Shown piece by piece: positions 14,089 through 23,869 of a stretch of 64,000 nt of DNA. The stretch is taken from the NCBI RefSeq assembly GCF_965137335.1, contig NZ_CBCRZD010000016.1; one strand, given 5' to 3'. The notes under the pieces were generated by a model. That model was not told the origin of the DNA. It did no database searches and worked only from the letters and a program-made list of their open reading frames with translations. Origin of the DNA: Empedobacter stercoris (lineage in GTDB: Bacteria > Bacteroidota > Bacteroidia > Flavobacteriales > Weeksellaceae). The translations under genes were made by a program, and so were the position numbers. Every line of letters begins with the position of its first letter. Position 1 is the stretch's first letter.

Positions 14089-15270
14089 TTATTTTAGATA
14101 TTCGAAAATTGAAGCTGCCCCTTGACCTGTTCCAACACACATGGTAACCATTCCATATTTGGCTTTACGCGCTTCCATTTCATGTAACAATTGAACGGTT
14201 AATTTTGTTCCAGAACATCCCAATGGATGCCCTAAAGCAATTGCACCTCCATTTACATTAACAATATCAGGATTCAGATTCAACTCGCGCATTATCGCAA
14301 CAGATTGCGAAGCGAACGCTTCATTCAATTCAATTAATTGGATATCTTCTTGTTTAAGACCTGCTTGTTCCAACGCTTTCGGAATAGCGAACATTGGTCC
14401 CATTCCCATAATACGTGGTGCTAAGCCAACCGTAGAATACGCCATTAAACGAGCAACTGGCTCAAGACCTAATTCTTTTACCATATCTTCTGACATTACC
14501 ATTACGAAAGCAGCTCCGTCTGACATTTGCGAAGAGTTACCAGCAGTAACCGATCCTCCTTGTGCAAATACAGGGCGTAACTTTGCTAAACCTTCAATAG
14601 ACGTATCAGCGCGAGGACCTTCGTCCACTTTGAAATCTATTTTCTTGGTTTGAACTTTTTCTTTATCATCTAAGAAGTTGTATTCAACTCCTATTGGAAC
14701 GATTTGAGAAGCAAATTTTCCTTCGGCATTTGCTTTTAACGCTTTTTGATGCGAATTGAATGCAAACAAATCTTGGTCTTCGCGAGAAACTTTAAATTCC
14801 TTCGCAACTTCTTCAGCCGTTAATCCCATTCCCCAATAATAATCTGGATGATCTTTTGCTAAAGCTGTTTCTGGAATTGGCTTATAACCTCCCATCGGAA
14901 TATACGACATCGATTCTGCACCACCTGCGATGATACATTCTGCCATTCCTGTTCTAATTTTAGCAGCTGCTAATGCAATTGCTTCCGAACCTGATGCACA
15001 ATAACGATTTACTGTAACACCTGGAACTTTATCTGTATCTAATCCCATTAACGAGATAAGACGTGCCATATTCAATCCTTGTTCTGCCTCGGGCATCGCA
15101 CAGCCTACGATCAAATCATCGATACGTGCTGGATCTAAAGTTGGATAATCTTGCATTAAACGCTTAATTACTGTAGCAGCCATTTCATCTGGACGCGTAA
15201 AACGTAATGTTCCTTTTGGTGCTTTTCCTACAGCTGTTCTATATCCTGTAACTATATATGCTTGTTTCAT
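14089..15270 (-). CDS. fadA: Acetyl-CoA C-acyltransferase (3-ketoacyl-CoA thiolase)
   Basis: Thiolase of 393 residues, cleaving 3-ketoacyl-CoA to acetyl-CoA and a shortened acyl-CoA. The nucleophile cysteine is in NRYCASGSEA (near 92), the histidine in ALGHPLGCSG and the second cysteine in CVGTGQGAA, all present. It would accept the product of FadN upstream. The gene between it and fadN (15299-15643) is unrelated in function, which is an unusual interruption. Same strand and short spacing indicate a common transcript. Confidence 0.94.
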   Translation of the reverse strand: MKQAYIVTGYRTAVGKAPKGTLRFTRPDEMAATVIKRLMQDYPTLDPARIDDLIVGCAMPEAEQGLNMARLISLMGLDTDKVPGVTVNRYCASGSEAIALAAAKIRTGMAECIIAGGAESMSYIPMGGYKPIPETALAKDHPDYYWGMGLTAEEVAKEFKVSREDQDLFAFNSHQKALKANAEGKFASQIVPIGVEYNFLDDKEKVQTKKIDFKVDEGPRADTSIEGLAKLRPVFAQGGSVTAGNSSQMSDGAAFVMVMSEDMVKELGLEPVARLMAYSTVGLAPRIMGMGPMFAIPKALEQAGLKQEDIQLIELNEAFASQSVAIMRELNLNPDIVNVNGGAIALGHPLGCSGTKLTVQLLHEMEARKAKYGMVTMCVGTGQGAASIFEYLK

Positions 15271-15298
15271 TTTATTAAAAGTATTATGTATTGTTGTA

Positions 15299-15643
15299 TT
15301 ATGTATTAAGTGACTTTTTTAACTTAGCTATCATATTTTGTATATGATTCAATTCTTTCAAACATTCATCATTTTCAATATAATTAAGTTTTAATGCAAT
15401 AATTAATTGAGTTTCTAATTCAAAACTCGAAGCTAAAGCAATAGATAAAAATTGATTAAATTCTTTTTTACTATTTCTACCAGCTCCTTCTGCTATATTC
15501 GAAGGAATTGATATTAAACTTCTTTTTATTTGTGATGTCAAACTATATATTTCTTCCTTAGGAAAAGATTTCAAAATTGAATAAACATAAATTGTATAAT
15601 CAATTGATTTTTGCCAAACAAGTAAATCTTTATAGTTATTCAT
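15299..15643 (-). CDS. Four-helix-bundle protein of the 23S rRNA-intervening-sequence (S23) family
   Basis: 114-residue all-helical protein: starts MNNYKDLLVWQKSIDYTIYVYSI, with the family segments SLISIPSNIAEGAGR and ELETQLIIALKL. This family was first met in intervening sequences of 23S rRNA but also stands alone in many Bacteroidota; its function is unknown. It lies between fadN and fadA, flanked by AT-rich short repeats of the TATTAAGTAT type, so it looks inserted into the fad operon. Codon use is more AT-rich than in fadA and fadN. Confidence 0.85.
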   Translation of the reverse strand: MNNYKDLLVWQKSIDYTIYVYSILKSFPKEEIYSLTSQIKRSLISIPSNIAEGAGRNSKKEFNQFLSIALASSFELETQLIIALKLNYIENDECLKELNHIQNMIAKLKKSLNT

Positions 15644-15684
15644 CTTAATACTTTTTACATTTTACTTAATACAAAATCAAAATA

Positions 15685-18084
15685 CTAGTTTCTTAAAGGT
15701 TTACCTGTTTTCAACATATGTTGGATACGCTCTAACGTTTTTCTTTCGCCACAAAGCGATAAGAAAGTTTCGCGCTCTAAGTCTAACAAATATTGTTCTG
15801 AAACATAAGTCGATTCAGATAAGTTACCACCTGTCATTACATATCCTAATTTATTTGCAATCAAACGATCGTGATCTGAAGCAAAACGTCCAGCAACCAT
15901 AGAATCTGTTCCGACATAGAACATTCCCATCGCTTCTTTTCCTAACACTTCTACTTTACGTTGAATTGGTTGTGTGTAACCTGCTTCTGCCATAATAATT
16001 GCATGCTTCTTCGCTTCTGCAATTTGGCGTTCTGCATTTACCACAACAATATCTTGCTCACGAATAATTCCCATATTCTTCGCTTCATAAGCTGAAGTTG
16101 CTACTTTAGCAGTTGCGATATTCATGAAATTATCACGCAAATGATTGACTTTTACATCATCTTTCAATGCAAATTCTGTTGCACGGCGCGCAAATTCTTT
16201 TGAACCTCCACCACCTGGGATCAGACCAACTCCAACCTCAACCAAACCAATGTAAGTTTCGGCAGCAGCTACAATTTTATCGGCATGCATCGACATTTCA
16301 CAACCTCCACCAAGTGTCATTCCATGAGGAGCAACAACGACTGGAATAGATGAATAACGAACACGCATCATGGTATCTTGAAACATTTTGATTGCCATGT
16401 TCAACTCCCACCAATCTTGCTCAGCAGCCATCATCATAATCATTGCTAAATTAGCTCCAACAGAGAAATTGTCGCCTTGGTTACCAATCACAACTCCACG
16501 ATAATCTTTTTCAGCTAACTCGATTCCTTTATTAATTCCTTGTAAAACTCCTCCTCCAAGAGAATTCATTTTAGAACGGAATTCGATATTAATGATACCA
16601 TCACCTAAATCTTGAATTGAACATTCTTTGTTTGACCAAATTTCGTTGGTTTTTCTAATGTTATCCAATACGATAAATGCATCTTGACCAGGAATTAATT
16701 CGAATTGTTTTGAAGATTGATTATAGAATAATTTCTTTCCATTTTCAATTTTATAGAAAGAATCTGCTCCAGTTTCTGCCAATTCTTTTACCCAATCCGA
16801 AACCTTGAAACCTTCTGATTCTACTAATTGAATTCCGCTTTGTAAACCAACTAAATCCCATGTTTCGAATGGTCCATATTTCCAAGCGTAACCAGTTTTT
16901 AACGCATCATCTATTGGATAAAGAACATCGGTTATTTCTGGAACACGTTGCGAAACATAAGCAAATAATGACGCAAAATGTTTACGGATTAATTCTCCAG
17001 CCTTTCCTGAGTCTTTCAATAAAACACCTAATTTATTACGCATAGAACCTGCATTTTTAGCAGTTTCTACAGCTGTAACTTTTGCACGTTCCATCGGACG
17101 ATATTCTAATGTATCAAGATTTAACGCAAAACGATTCGTGTTTCCGTCTTTGTCAATCTCTTTGTAATAGAATCCTTTTTTGGTTTTATCACCTAAGAAT
17201 TTATTTTCGATTAAGAAATTCAAGAATTTTGAATCTTTCAGACCTTGAATCATTTCGTCGTTTGCTGCATTTTGCTGTAAACCTTTTGTTACATTATATG
17301 CAGTATCCAAACCAACCAAATCACCCAATTTGAATGTCCCCGTTTTTGGACGACCCAAAATAGAACCTGTTAACGTATCAACTTCTTCAATCGTTAATCC
17401 GATTTCTTGCGCCAATTCCATCACTTTTGCCATCGAGTAAACTCCCACTCTATTCCCGATAAAACCTGGTGTATCTTTACATAAAACAGGTGTTTTACCT
17501 AAAAATAAAGATGCATAATTTTGGAAAAACTCAACAACAGATTGATCTGTTTGAGGAGTTGGAATAATTTCGAATAATTTTAAGTAACGTGGTGGATTAA
17601 AAAAGTGCGTTCCACAGAAATGTTTCTGAAAATCTTCCGAACGACCTTCCGCCATCAAATGAATTGGAATACCAGAAGTATTCGACGTCACTAAAGTTCC
17701 TGGTTTTCGGAAGTTGTCGACACGTTCGAAAATAGATTGTTTAATATCCAATCTTTCGATCACAACTTCTATTACCCAATCCGAGTTTTTAATTTTCTCG
17801 AAATCATCATCAAAATTTCCTACGGTTATACGAGAAGCAAATGCTTTGTCATAAATTGGTGAAGGATTGCTTTTTAAAGCAGCGTCTAAATGAGTTTGAG
17901 CAGTTCTGTTACGAACTACTTTACTCTCTAAAGTAAGTCCTTTCGCTTGCTCTTGTGGTGTAAGCTCGCGAGGAACCATATCTAACATCAAGACTTCGAC
18001 TCCGATATTTGCAAAATGACATGCAATACCAGACCCCATTACTCCTGATCCTAATACAGTTACATGTTTAACGTGTCTTCTCAT
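15685..18084 (-). CDS. fadN: 3-hydroxyacyl-CoA dehydrogenase/enoyl-CoA hydratase, FadN type
   Basis: Bifunctional beta-oxidation protein, 799 residues. The NAD-binding dehydrogenase part is first (VTVLGSGVMGSGIA at residues 8-21; GFIGNRVG; C-terminal dehydrogenase domain to about 420), the crotonase part second (about 480-690, with GGGCEMSMHAD and VEVGVGLIPGGGG). This order is reversed from E. coli FadB and equals Bacillus FadN. With FadA and FadE it completes the cycle, matching the fadN-fadA-fadE set of Bacillus. The start overlaps the end of the marR gene by 17 bp, so the two are co-transcribed. Confidence 0.93.
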   Translation of the reverse strand: MRRHVKHVTVLGSGVMGSGIACHFANIGVEVLMLDMVPRELTPQEQAKGLTLESKVVRNRTAQTHLDAALKSNPSPIYDKAFASRITVGNFDDDFEKIKNSDWVIEVVIERLDIKQSIFERVDNFRKPGTLVTSNTSGIPIHLMAEGRSEDFQKHFCGTHFFNPPRYLKLFEIIPTPQTDQSVVEFFQNYASLFLGKTPVLCKDTPGFIGNRVGVYSMAKVMELAQEIGLTIEEVDTLTGSILGRPKTGTFKLGDLVGLDTAYNVTKGLQQNAANDEMIQGLKDSKFLNFLIENKFLGDKTKKGFYYKEIDKDGNTNRFALNLDTLEYRPMERAKVTAVETAKNAGSMRNKLGVLLKDSGKAGELIRKHFASLFAYVSQRVPEITDVLYPIDDALKTGYAWKYGPFETWDLVGLQSGIQLVESEGFKVSDWVKELAETGADSFYKIENGKKLFYNQSSKQFELIPGQDAFIVLDNIRKTNEIWSNKECSIQDLGDGIINIEFRSKMNSLGGGVLQGINKGIELAEKDYRGVVIGNQGDNFSVGANLAMIMMMAAEQDWWELNMAIKMFQDTMMRVRYSSIPVVVAPHGMTLGGGCEMSMHADKIVAAAETYIGLVEVGVGLIPGGGGSKEFARRATEFALKDDVKVNHLRDNFMNIATAKVATSAYEAKNMGIIREQDIVVVNAERQIAEAKKHAIIMAEAGYTQPIQRKVEVLGKEAMGMFYVGTDSMVAGRFASDHDRLIANKLGYVMTGGNLSESTYVSEQYLLDLERETFLSLCGERKTLERIQHMLKTGKPLRN

Positions 18085-18529
18085 AATTGTTTTTAAATAT
18101 TTTTTTGTCCGATATTAATTGGTTAATCTTATAAATCACTTCCAAGAAAATTTGCATTTTTTCTGGATCGATGTGATTATTAATTGATTCATTAAACTGC
18201 AAAACAAAATGTTTTGAAATGTCTCTCATTCGTAAACCTTCCTCTGTCAATGTGATTAAAACACTTCGACCATCTTCTGGATTTGGTTTTCTGACGATAA
18301 ATTTTCTTGCTTCTAAGTTTTTCAATGTACGTGATAAGCTCGTTGGCTCTATTCCCATTTTAGGTCCTAAAGATGTACTTGGCGTACCTCCCTTTGGATC
18401 TATTGATAATAATGTAAAAGCATACACCATAGTGGAATCGTAAGCTCCTGCTTGCTCGTTATACATTTTTTGTACAGAAAGCCATGTTGAACGCAATAAA
18501 TAATCTATCGTTAAATCTTCTCTTAACAT
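18068..18529 (-). CDS. MarR-family transcriptional regulator of the fad operon
   Basis: Winged-helix regulator, 153 residues. The DNA-binding part runs from LGPKMGIEPTSLSRTLKNLEARKFIVRKPNPEDGRSVLITLTEEG, typical for MarR; the dimer helices are at both ends. It is the first gene of the beta-oxidation operon and overlaps fadN, so it probably senses an acyl-CoA or fatty acid and controls this operon. A dyad TTATGCAAGCATAA lies 38 bp upstream of its start. The ligand is inferred. Confidence 0.88.
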   Translation of the reverse strand: MLREDLTIDYLLRSTWLSVQKMYNEQAGAYDSTMVYAFTLLSIDPKGGTPSTSLGPKMGIEPTSLSRTLKNLEARKFIVRKPNPEDGRSVLITLTEEGLRMRDISKHFVLQFNESINNHIDPEKMQIFLEVIYKINQLISDKKIFKNNYEKTR

Positions 18530-18566
18530 ATTTTAGTGTATGTATAACAAATATAATCTTTTTTTA

Positions 18567-18580
18567 TTATGCAAGCATAA
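18567..18580 (-). promoter_or_regulatory. Probable MarR operator and fad promoter
   Basis: TTATGC-AA-GCATAA, a 6-bp dyad with 2-base spacer. On the minus strand an exact -7 box TATATTTG (18555-18548) follows, with TTG (18574-18572) 16 bases before it, so the dyad covers the -33 region. The remaining gap 18585-18848 is AT-rich and shows no gene. Confidence 0.5.
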
Positions 18581-18854
18581 CAAAGTTTCAAAAATTAATT
18601 TATCTTAATGCAATTCATTACAATTTATTAATTTTCAGCAAGATATTAGTTTAAAATAATCCCTTAAAAATAAATACTATGAATAAATAATACTTAAATT
18701 TATTCATAATTAACCAAAAGAAAAGAATTGGTGTAAAAATACGCTATGATTAAAATCGAAAATAAATATAAAGTAGCTTTTGTATTATAAATAAATAAGA
18801 TTGTAAAATCTCTTTTCAACAGCATACATTCGTAGAAATTTTAAAATATTGCTT

Positions 18855-20804
18855 ATGGAATCAAACCATACAATGAATAAAGTAACAGCGGCAACTCTAT
18901 TAATCGCATTTGGAATCATTTACGGTGACATTGGAACAAGTCCTTTATATGTAATGAAAGCGATAATTGGAGAAAATCGTGTAATTGATGAAGCAATTGT
19001 CTACGGAGGCGTTTCGTGTGTTTTTTGGACTTTATGTTTTCAGACTTCGATCAAATATGTATGGTTGACACTAAAAGCAGATAATGATGGCGAAGGAGGA
19101 ATTTTTTCGTTGTATTCGCTGATCAAGAAAAAAGGTAAAAACTTAATTATTCCAACGATTATTGGCGCTTCTGCATTACTTGCAGACGGTATAATCACTC
19201 CACCTGTTTCCGTCTCTTCCGCTGTAGAAGGACTTCGGATGTTAAATGGTTTAGAACACCTCCCTACTATTCCTATTGTTATCTTTATCCTTTCGATGTT
19301 ATTTTTCTTCCAACGATTTGGAACAAATAAAGTAGGTAAAATATTTGGACCATTTATGGTTTTATGGTTTACGATGCTTTTGGGGTTAGGAGTTTTACAC
19401 ATCGTACATCATCCAAATATTATTAAGGCTTTAAATCCTTACTACGCTTACAATCTTTTAATGAATTATCCTCATGGATTTTGGATACTTGGAGCCGTTT
19501 TCTTGTGTACAACTGGAGCAGAAGCCTTATATTCAGATTTAGGTCATTGTGGTAGAAAAAACATCAGAATCAGTTGGATTTACGTTAAAATCTGTTTAGT
19601 TACAAATTACTTAGGTCAAGCAGCATGGTTGATGCACCAAGATAATCCAATGTTAGACGGACGAAATCCTTTTTACGAAATGATGCCAGAATGGTTTCTA
19701 ATTCCTGGAATTTGTATTGCTACTGGTGCAGCTATTATTGCTTCTCAAGCTTTAATCACAGGTTCATTTACCTTGATCAACGAAGCAATTAACTTAGGTT
19801 ATTGGCCAAGAACATTGATTATTCAACCTAACGAACACAAAAGTCAGGTTTACATTCCTACAATCAACTTCTTATTGTGGGCAGGTTGTGTATTTATTGT
19901 CTTATATTTCCGAGACTCTTCTCACATGGAAGCCGCTTATGGACTTGCAATTACCATTACCATGTTAATGACTACTTTTTTGTTATCGTATTATCTAAAT
20001 TATTACACCAAATTCAACAAACTATTTATAGTTGCTATTTTATCTATTTTTGTCGCTATCGAAAGCTCTTTCTTTATCGCGAATGTCGTAAAATTTGTAG
20101 ATGGTGGCTATTTAGCCCTATTAATGGGATGGTTGTTCTTCGTGATTATGTATTGTAGTTTTTATGGTAAAATTCTCAATTCACGCAACCTCGAATTTGT
20201 CAAAATAAAGCGATATGCCAATGTATTAACAGAATTAAGCGAAGACAAAACCATAAACAAATATTCGACTTTCTTGTTTTATTTAACCAAATCTACCAAT
20301 CCAAAAAACATTGAAAAATACAGTATTCAATCTATCCTATCAAAGCGACCAAAACGTGCAGATGTATATTGGTTTGTCAACATTAGTCGTGATAGCGAAC
20401 CTTATACATTAAATTATAAAATTCTGCCAATTGTTGAGCAAAAAATATACCGAATTACGTTTAATATTGGATTTAGAGTTCAACCCAAAACAGAACAATA
20501 TATCAAAAAAGTAATCAATGATATGTATGCAAATGGAGAATTGGAATTAAAATACTTGAATCCTTGTCTAAAAAAATACAATCAAGATCCTGATATGAAA
20601 TTTGTATTAATTGAAAAATTCCCTTCAATTGAAACCAAACTAAGCATGAAAGAATTCTTTACTTTAAAAATATATTACATTTTAAAGAAAATAGAATTTA
20701 ACATACCGAAATCTTTTGGACTTGAGAAAAATGACGTTGTAATCGAACACATCCCGCTATATGTTCATAAAAACAATGTTGACAATTTGAAGAGAATCGA
20801 ATAA
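18855..20804 (+). CDS. kup: KUP-family potassium uptake transporter
   Basis: Inner-membrane K+ symporter, 649 residues from ATG 18855 (MESNHTMNK); an upstream TTG 6 bp earlier is unlikely as start. About 12 membrane helices in the first 430 residues and a cytoplasmic C-terminal domain. Family signatures IIYGDIGTSPLYV (near 20), the ADNDGEGGIFSLYSL segment and ALYSDLGHCG are present. Single gene with its own terminator. In this family the C-terminal domain may bind regulators such as cyclic di-AMP; no evidence for that here. Confidence 0.94.
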   Translation: MESNHTMNKVTAATLLIAFGIIYGDIGTSPLYVMKAIIGENRVIDEAIVYGGVSCVFWTLCFQTSIKYVWLTLKADNDGEGGIFSLYSLIKKKGKNLIIPTIIGASALLADGIITPPVSVSSAVEGLRMLNGLEHLPTIPIVIFILSMLFFFQRFGTNKVGKIFGPFMVLWFTMLLGLGVLHIVHHPNIIKALNPYYAYNLLMNYPHGFWILGAVFLCTTGAEALYSDLGHCGRKNIRISWIYVKICLVTNYLGQAAWLMHQDNPMLDGRNPFYEMMPEWFLIPGICIATGAAIIASQALITGSFTLINEAINLGYWPRTLIIQPNEHKSQVYIPTINFLLWAGCVFIVLYFRDSSHMEAAYGLAITITMLMTTFLLSYYLNYYTKFNKLFIVAILSIFVAIESSFFIANVVKFVDGGYLALLMGWLFFVIMYCSFYGKILNSRNLEFVKIKRYANVLTELSEDKTINKYSTFLFYLTKSTNPKNIEKYSIQSILSKRPKRADVYWFVNISRDSEPYTLNYKILPIVEQKIYRITFNIGFRVQPKTEQYIKKVINDMYANGELELKYLNPCLKKYNQDPDMKFVLIEKFPSIETKLSMKEFFTLKIYYILKKIEFNIPKSFGLEKNDVVIEHIPLYVHKNNVDNLKRIE

Positions 20805-20811
20805 AAAATTG

Positions 20812-20842
20812 AAATCCTGAAAATTAATTTCAGGATTTTTTT
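20812..20842 (+). terminator. Terminator of kup
   Basis: Stem AAATCCTGA/TCAGGATTT (20812-20820, 20830-20838) followed by a T run, 8 bp after the kup stop. Confidence 0.75.
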
Positions 20843-20926
20843 ATTGAACCTATTTTTCATCATTCAAACTATCAAATAAATTTTATACATTTATATTCAT
20901 CATAAACCATTAAATATCTATTTATT

Positions 20927-21253
20927 ATGTTTGAAATTTATCAAGACAAAGCAGGAGAATATCGTTTTCGTTTGAAAGCTAAAAACGGACAAAATATTTT
21001 GGCAAGCGAAGGGTACAAACAAAAAGCAAGTTGCGAAAACGGAATCGAATCAGTTCGTAAAAATTCGCAAGATGATTCTAAATTTGAATTGAAAGAAGGA
21101 ACTTCTGGAAAATGGCATTTCAATTTGAAAGCTACGAATGGACAAATTATTGGAACAAGCCAATCGTACGAAACAGAATCTGGTGCTAAAAATGGAATAG
21201 CTTCTGTAAAAACAAATGCGTTAGATGCAGAAGTAAAAGAAGTAGAGGGTTAA
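20927..21253 (+). CDS. YegP-family protein with two DUF1508 repeats
   Basis: 108-residue soluble protein made of two tandem DUF1508 units: FEIYQDKAGEYRFRLKAKNGQ (first 21 residues of unit 1 begin at 2) and FELKEGTSGKWHFNLKATNG (unit 2, from about 52), each with a following SEGY/SQSY and NGI.SV segment. The family is widespread and stress-associated in several bacteria, function not settled. A hairpin AGCCTTGGA/TCCAAGGCT (21279-21299) follows the gene, without a clear T run. Confidence 0.9.
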   Translation: MFEIYQDKAGEYRFRLKAKNGQNILASEGYKQKASCENGIESVRKNSQDDSKFELKEGTSGKWHFNLKATNGQIIGTSQSYETESGAKNGIASVKTNALDAEVKEVEG

Positions 21254-21361
21254 AATACAAACCTCTATAAAAAGCTGAAGCCTTGGAAAATCCAAGGCTC
21301 AACCTAATTAACACTAATATGAATTAACACTAAAAACTTATGAAGTAAAATAATGTTCACT

Positions 21362-21826
21362 TTATTTAAGATGCGATCTAAGCATCCAAGCAGTTTTTTG
21401 ATGTTGTTCTAATAAACCAACTAAGAAATCCGAAGTTGAAATATCGTTGAACTCATCAATTTCTACTACAGCTTCTGCCAAAAAGTTTATAATCACTTCG
21501 TGGTCGTGTAGCAAATCAGCAATAAAACTTAAACTATCTTTGTTTTCTGTATTTCTTGCCTCTGACAAATGAGTTAACTGCAAATACTCTGCCATTGTTG
21601 CTGGTGCGTATACATCTTTTTGACGTATTTTTTCCGCAACATCGTCTATGACAATTTGTAACTCGTTATATAACGTTTCAAAATACACATGTATGGTTTG
21701 AAAATCTGGGCCTTCAATATTCCAATGTGCATTTCTTGTTTTTAAATATAAAATATGCTCGTCTGCTAATAATTTAATTAAAATATCAGCGATTTTTTGT
21801 TTTTTTTCTGGCGATAATAATTTCAT
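21362..21826 (-). CDS. dps: Dps-family DNA-protection ferritin-like protein
   Basis: 154-residue four-helix protein that stores iron and protects DNA as a dodecamer. The ferroxidase segment RNAHWNIEGPDFQTIHVYFETLY (residues 31-53) with H34, followed by IDDVAEKI, holds the intersubunit iron ligands; the C-terminal helix ends LEQHQKTAWMLRSHLK as in the family. Stand-alone gene, converging on the YegP gene. Likely induced in stress or stationary phase, by family knowledge. Confidence 0.92.
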   Translation of the reverse strand: MKLLSPEKKQKIADILIKLLADEHILYLKTRNAHWNIEGPDFQTIHVYFETLYNELQIVIDDVAEKIRQKDVYAPATMAEYLQLTHLSEARNTENKDSLSFIADLLHDHEVIINFLAEAVVEIDEFNDISTSDFLVGLLEQHQKTAWMLRSHLK

Positions 21827-22079
21827 TTGTTTAAATTTTTATATTGTCTATTTTGATTAACTTTACTACTGCAAAGATAAAACCAAAAAAGCAATATATT
21901 ATAGATTTATTAAACCTAATATCTATTCTTTTATAATAAAAAACTATGAACGACTCGTTACGATTAAAATCAATAATGATGTTTATTGAAAAACAGAATT
22001 ATTATTTTTGATAGAACAAATTTATAGTGGTTTTTTCAATTAGAACCATTTTTAAACGTTAAATATTAATTAAATTTCT

Positions 22080-22607
22080 ATGAAAAAATTACTCTTATTT
22101 ATCATTTCTTTAACCCTAAGCAGCACTATTTACGCTCAAACATATCAAAAACAACCACTTAATAACAATTGGCGATTTGGTGGTGGTCTTGGATTATCTT
22201 TTGGTAATAATGGTTATTTTGGTTTCAATGTTTCTCCAAGTGTTGGTTACATGATTGCTAACAATTTAGAACTTGGTGCTACAGCCGGTTATCAATATGC
22301 AAAAGACGATTATGCTAAATTGAATTTATTTAATGCTGGACCTTATGTTAACTTTTTTCCAGTCGAAAATCTTTTTCTTAGAGCCAACTATATGCACTAC
22401 ACAGGAAAACAAAAGTATAACGAACGTTATAACTATAATTACGAAACAAATTTAGATGAATCTGCTTTATGGTTAGGTGCTGGTTATCAATCTTCTGGAC
22501 CTATAAGATTTCAAGCAGGAGTTATGTATAACGTATTATACAAAGAAAATGAAAGTATATTCTCTAGCGGATTTCAACCTTTTATGGGTGTATCTATAGG
22601 TTTATAA
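22080..22607 (+). CDS. Small outer-membrane beta-barrel protein
   Basis: 175 residues with a Sec signal peptide (MKKLLLFIISLTLSSTIYAQ). The mature part has alternating aromatic and glycine-rich strands (GGGLGLSFGNNGYFGFNVSP, LELGATAGYQY, LFLRANYMHYTG) and ends in a strand closing with L (FQPFMGVSIGL), as outer-membrane barrels do; about eight strands fit. Similar short proteins are annotated as outer-membrane beta-barrel proteins in flavobacteria. No specific function can be given. Single gene followed by a terminator. Confidence 0.75.
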   Translation: MKKLLLFIISLTLSSTIYAQTYQKQPLNNNWRFGGGLGLSFGNNGYFGFNVSPSVGYMIANNLELGATAGYQYAKDDYAKLNLFNAGPYVNFFPVENLFLRANYMHYTGKQKYNERYNYNYETNLDESALWLGAGYQSSGPIRFQAGVMYNVLYKENESIFSSGFQPFMGVSIGL

Positions 22608-22614
22608 TAAACGA

Positions 22615-22648
22615 AAATCCATCTCAGTCATTGAGATGGATTTTTTTT
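22615..22648 (+). terminator. Terminator of the beta-barrel gene
   Basis: Stem AAATCCATCTCA with TGAGATGGATTT (22615-22626, 22632-22643), followed by T residues. Confidence 0.8.
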
Positions 22649-22669
22649 ATTCTATTAATCAGATGAATA

Positions 22670-23761
22670 TTAGAAATCTTCTTCTGATCCTTTCAATTTT
22701 TCTGCATTTTCTGCCACTTTCAATGCATCAATCATTTCTTGAATATCTCCATTCATAAAGTTATCCAAGTTATAGATTGATTTATTAATACGGTGATCCG
22801 TTACACGTCCCTGCGGATAGTTGTATGTACGAATTTTAGCCGAACGGTCTCCAGTTGACACTAAAGATTTACGTTGAGCCGAGCGCTCTGAATGTTTTTT
22901 CTCGAATTCTATTTCATACAATTTTGTACGTAACAATTGCAATGCCTTCTCGCGGTTTTTATGTTGTGAACGCGCTTCTTGACAAACAATTACGATACCT
23001 GAAGGTTTGTGTGTTAATTGAACTTTCGTTTCAACCTTATTTACATTTTGTCCTCCCGCACCAGACGAACGAGCTGTTTGATATTCTAAATCTGCTGGAT
23101 TAATCACCACATCCACTTCTTCTGCTTCTGGTAACACTGCGACTGTAATCGCCGAAGTATGCACACGTCCTTGAGATTCTGTTTCTGGAACACGTTGTAC
23201 ACGATGAACTCCTGATTCGTATTTCATCGTTCCATAAACTGCATTCCCTTCTACTTGCATCACCAACTCTTTGTATCCTTTTCCAGATGCATCAGAAGTA
23301 TTCAAAACTTCATGTTTCCATCCTCTTTCTTTAAAATACATCGAATACATACGGTAAATGTCTTCTACGAAAATTGCTGCTTCATCTCCTCCTGTACCAG
23401 AACGCAATTCAACGATAACGTTTTTATCATCTTCTGGATCTTTTGGAATCAACATCATTTTGATCTCTTCTTCTATTGCAGGAATTGCATTGATTGCTTC
23501 ATCTTTTTCGATTTTAGCTAATTCAACCATTTCTGCATCAGAACCGTCATTAATGATTTCGTCTGCTTCTTCAATCGCATTTAAGTATCCTTCGTATACT
23601 TTTTGAATCTCTACGAAATCTCTTAAATCAGAATATTCTTTGTTTAATTTTGCATAACGAGCTTGATCTGTCACGATATCAGGTTGGATGATCAAATCTG
23701 CCACCTCATCAAATCGTTGTTTAATTGCTCTTAATTTATCTAATAGACCTAAATCTGCCAT
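22670..23761 (-). CDS. prfA: Peptide chain release factor 1
   Basis: Class I release factor for UAA and UAG, 363 residues. The GGQ catalytic motif is in SSGAGGQNVNKVETK (near 235), and the codon-reading tripeptide is PET in VQRVPETESQGRVHTSA, matching the PxT of RF1 rather than the SPF of RF2. No frameshift element. Monocistronic on the minus strand, reading towards the beta-barrel gene terminator. Confidence 0.95.
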   Translation of the reverse strand: MADLGLLDKLRAIKQRFDEVADLIIQPDIVTDQARYAKLNKEYSDLRDFVEIQKVYEGYLNAIEEADEIINDGSDAEMVELAKIEKDEAINAIPAIEEEIKMMLIPKDPEDDKNVIVELRSGTGGDEAAIFVEDIYRMYSMYFKERGWKHEVLNTSDASGKGYKELVMQVEGNAVYGTMKYESGVHRVQRVPETESQGRVHTSAITVAVLPEAEEVDVVINPADLEYQTARSSGAGGQNVNKVETKVQLTHKPSGIVIVCQEARSQHKNREKALQLLRTKLYEIEFEKKHSERSAQRKSLVSTGDRSAKIRTYNYPQGRVTDHRINKSIYNLDNFMNGDIQEMIDALKVAENAEKLKGSEEDF

Positions 23762-23820
23762 ATACTTTTATTGGATTGCAAAGATACAATAACTCAAGTG
23801 ATTCAGAAAATTTGAATAAA

Positions 23821-23846
23821 AAAAACCGATGAAAAATCATCGGTTT
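23821..23846 (-). terminator. Terminator of the choice-of-anchor J gene
   Basis: Stem AAAACCGATGA/TCATCGGTTTT with a T run on the minus strand. The same core ACCGATGA-AAAA-TCATCGG is used again at 25381-25400. Confidence 0.75.
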
Positions 23847-23869
23847 TGTATTCTAATCTTAGTTAAAAA

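Noticed and set aside
22670..23761. Release factor 2 with programmed frameshift
   Set aside because: The tripeptide is PET and the frame is uninterrupted, so it is RF1.
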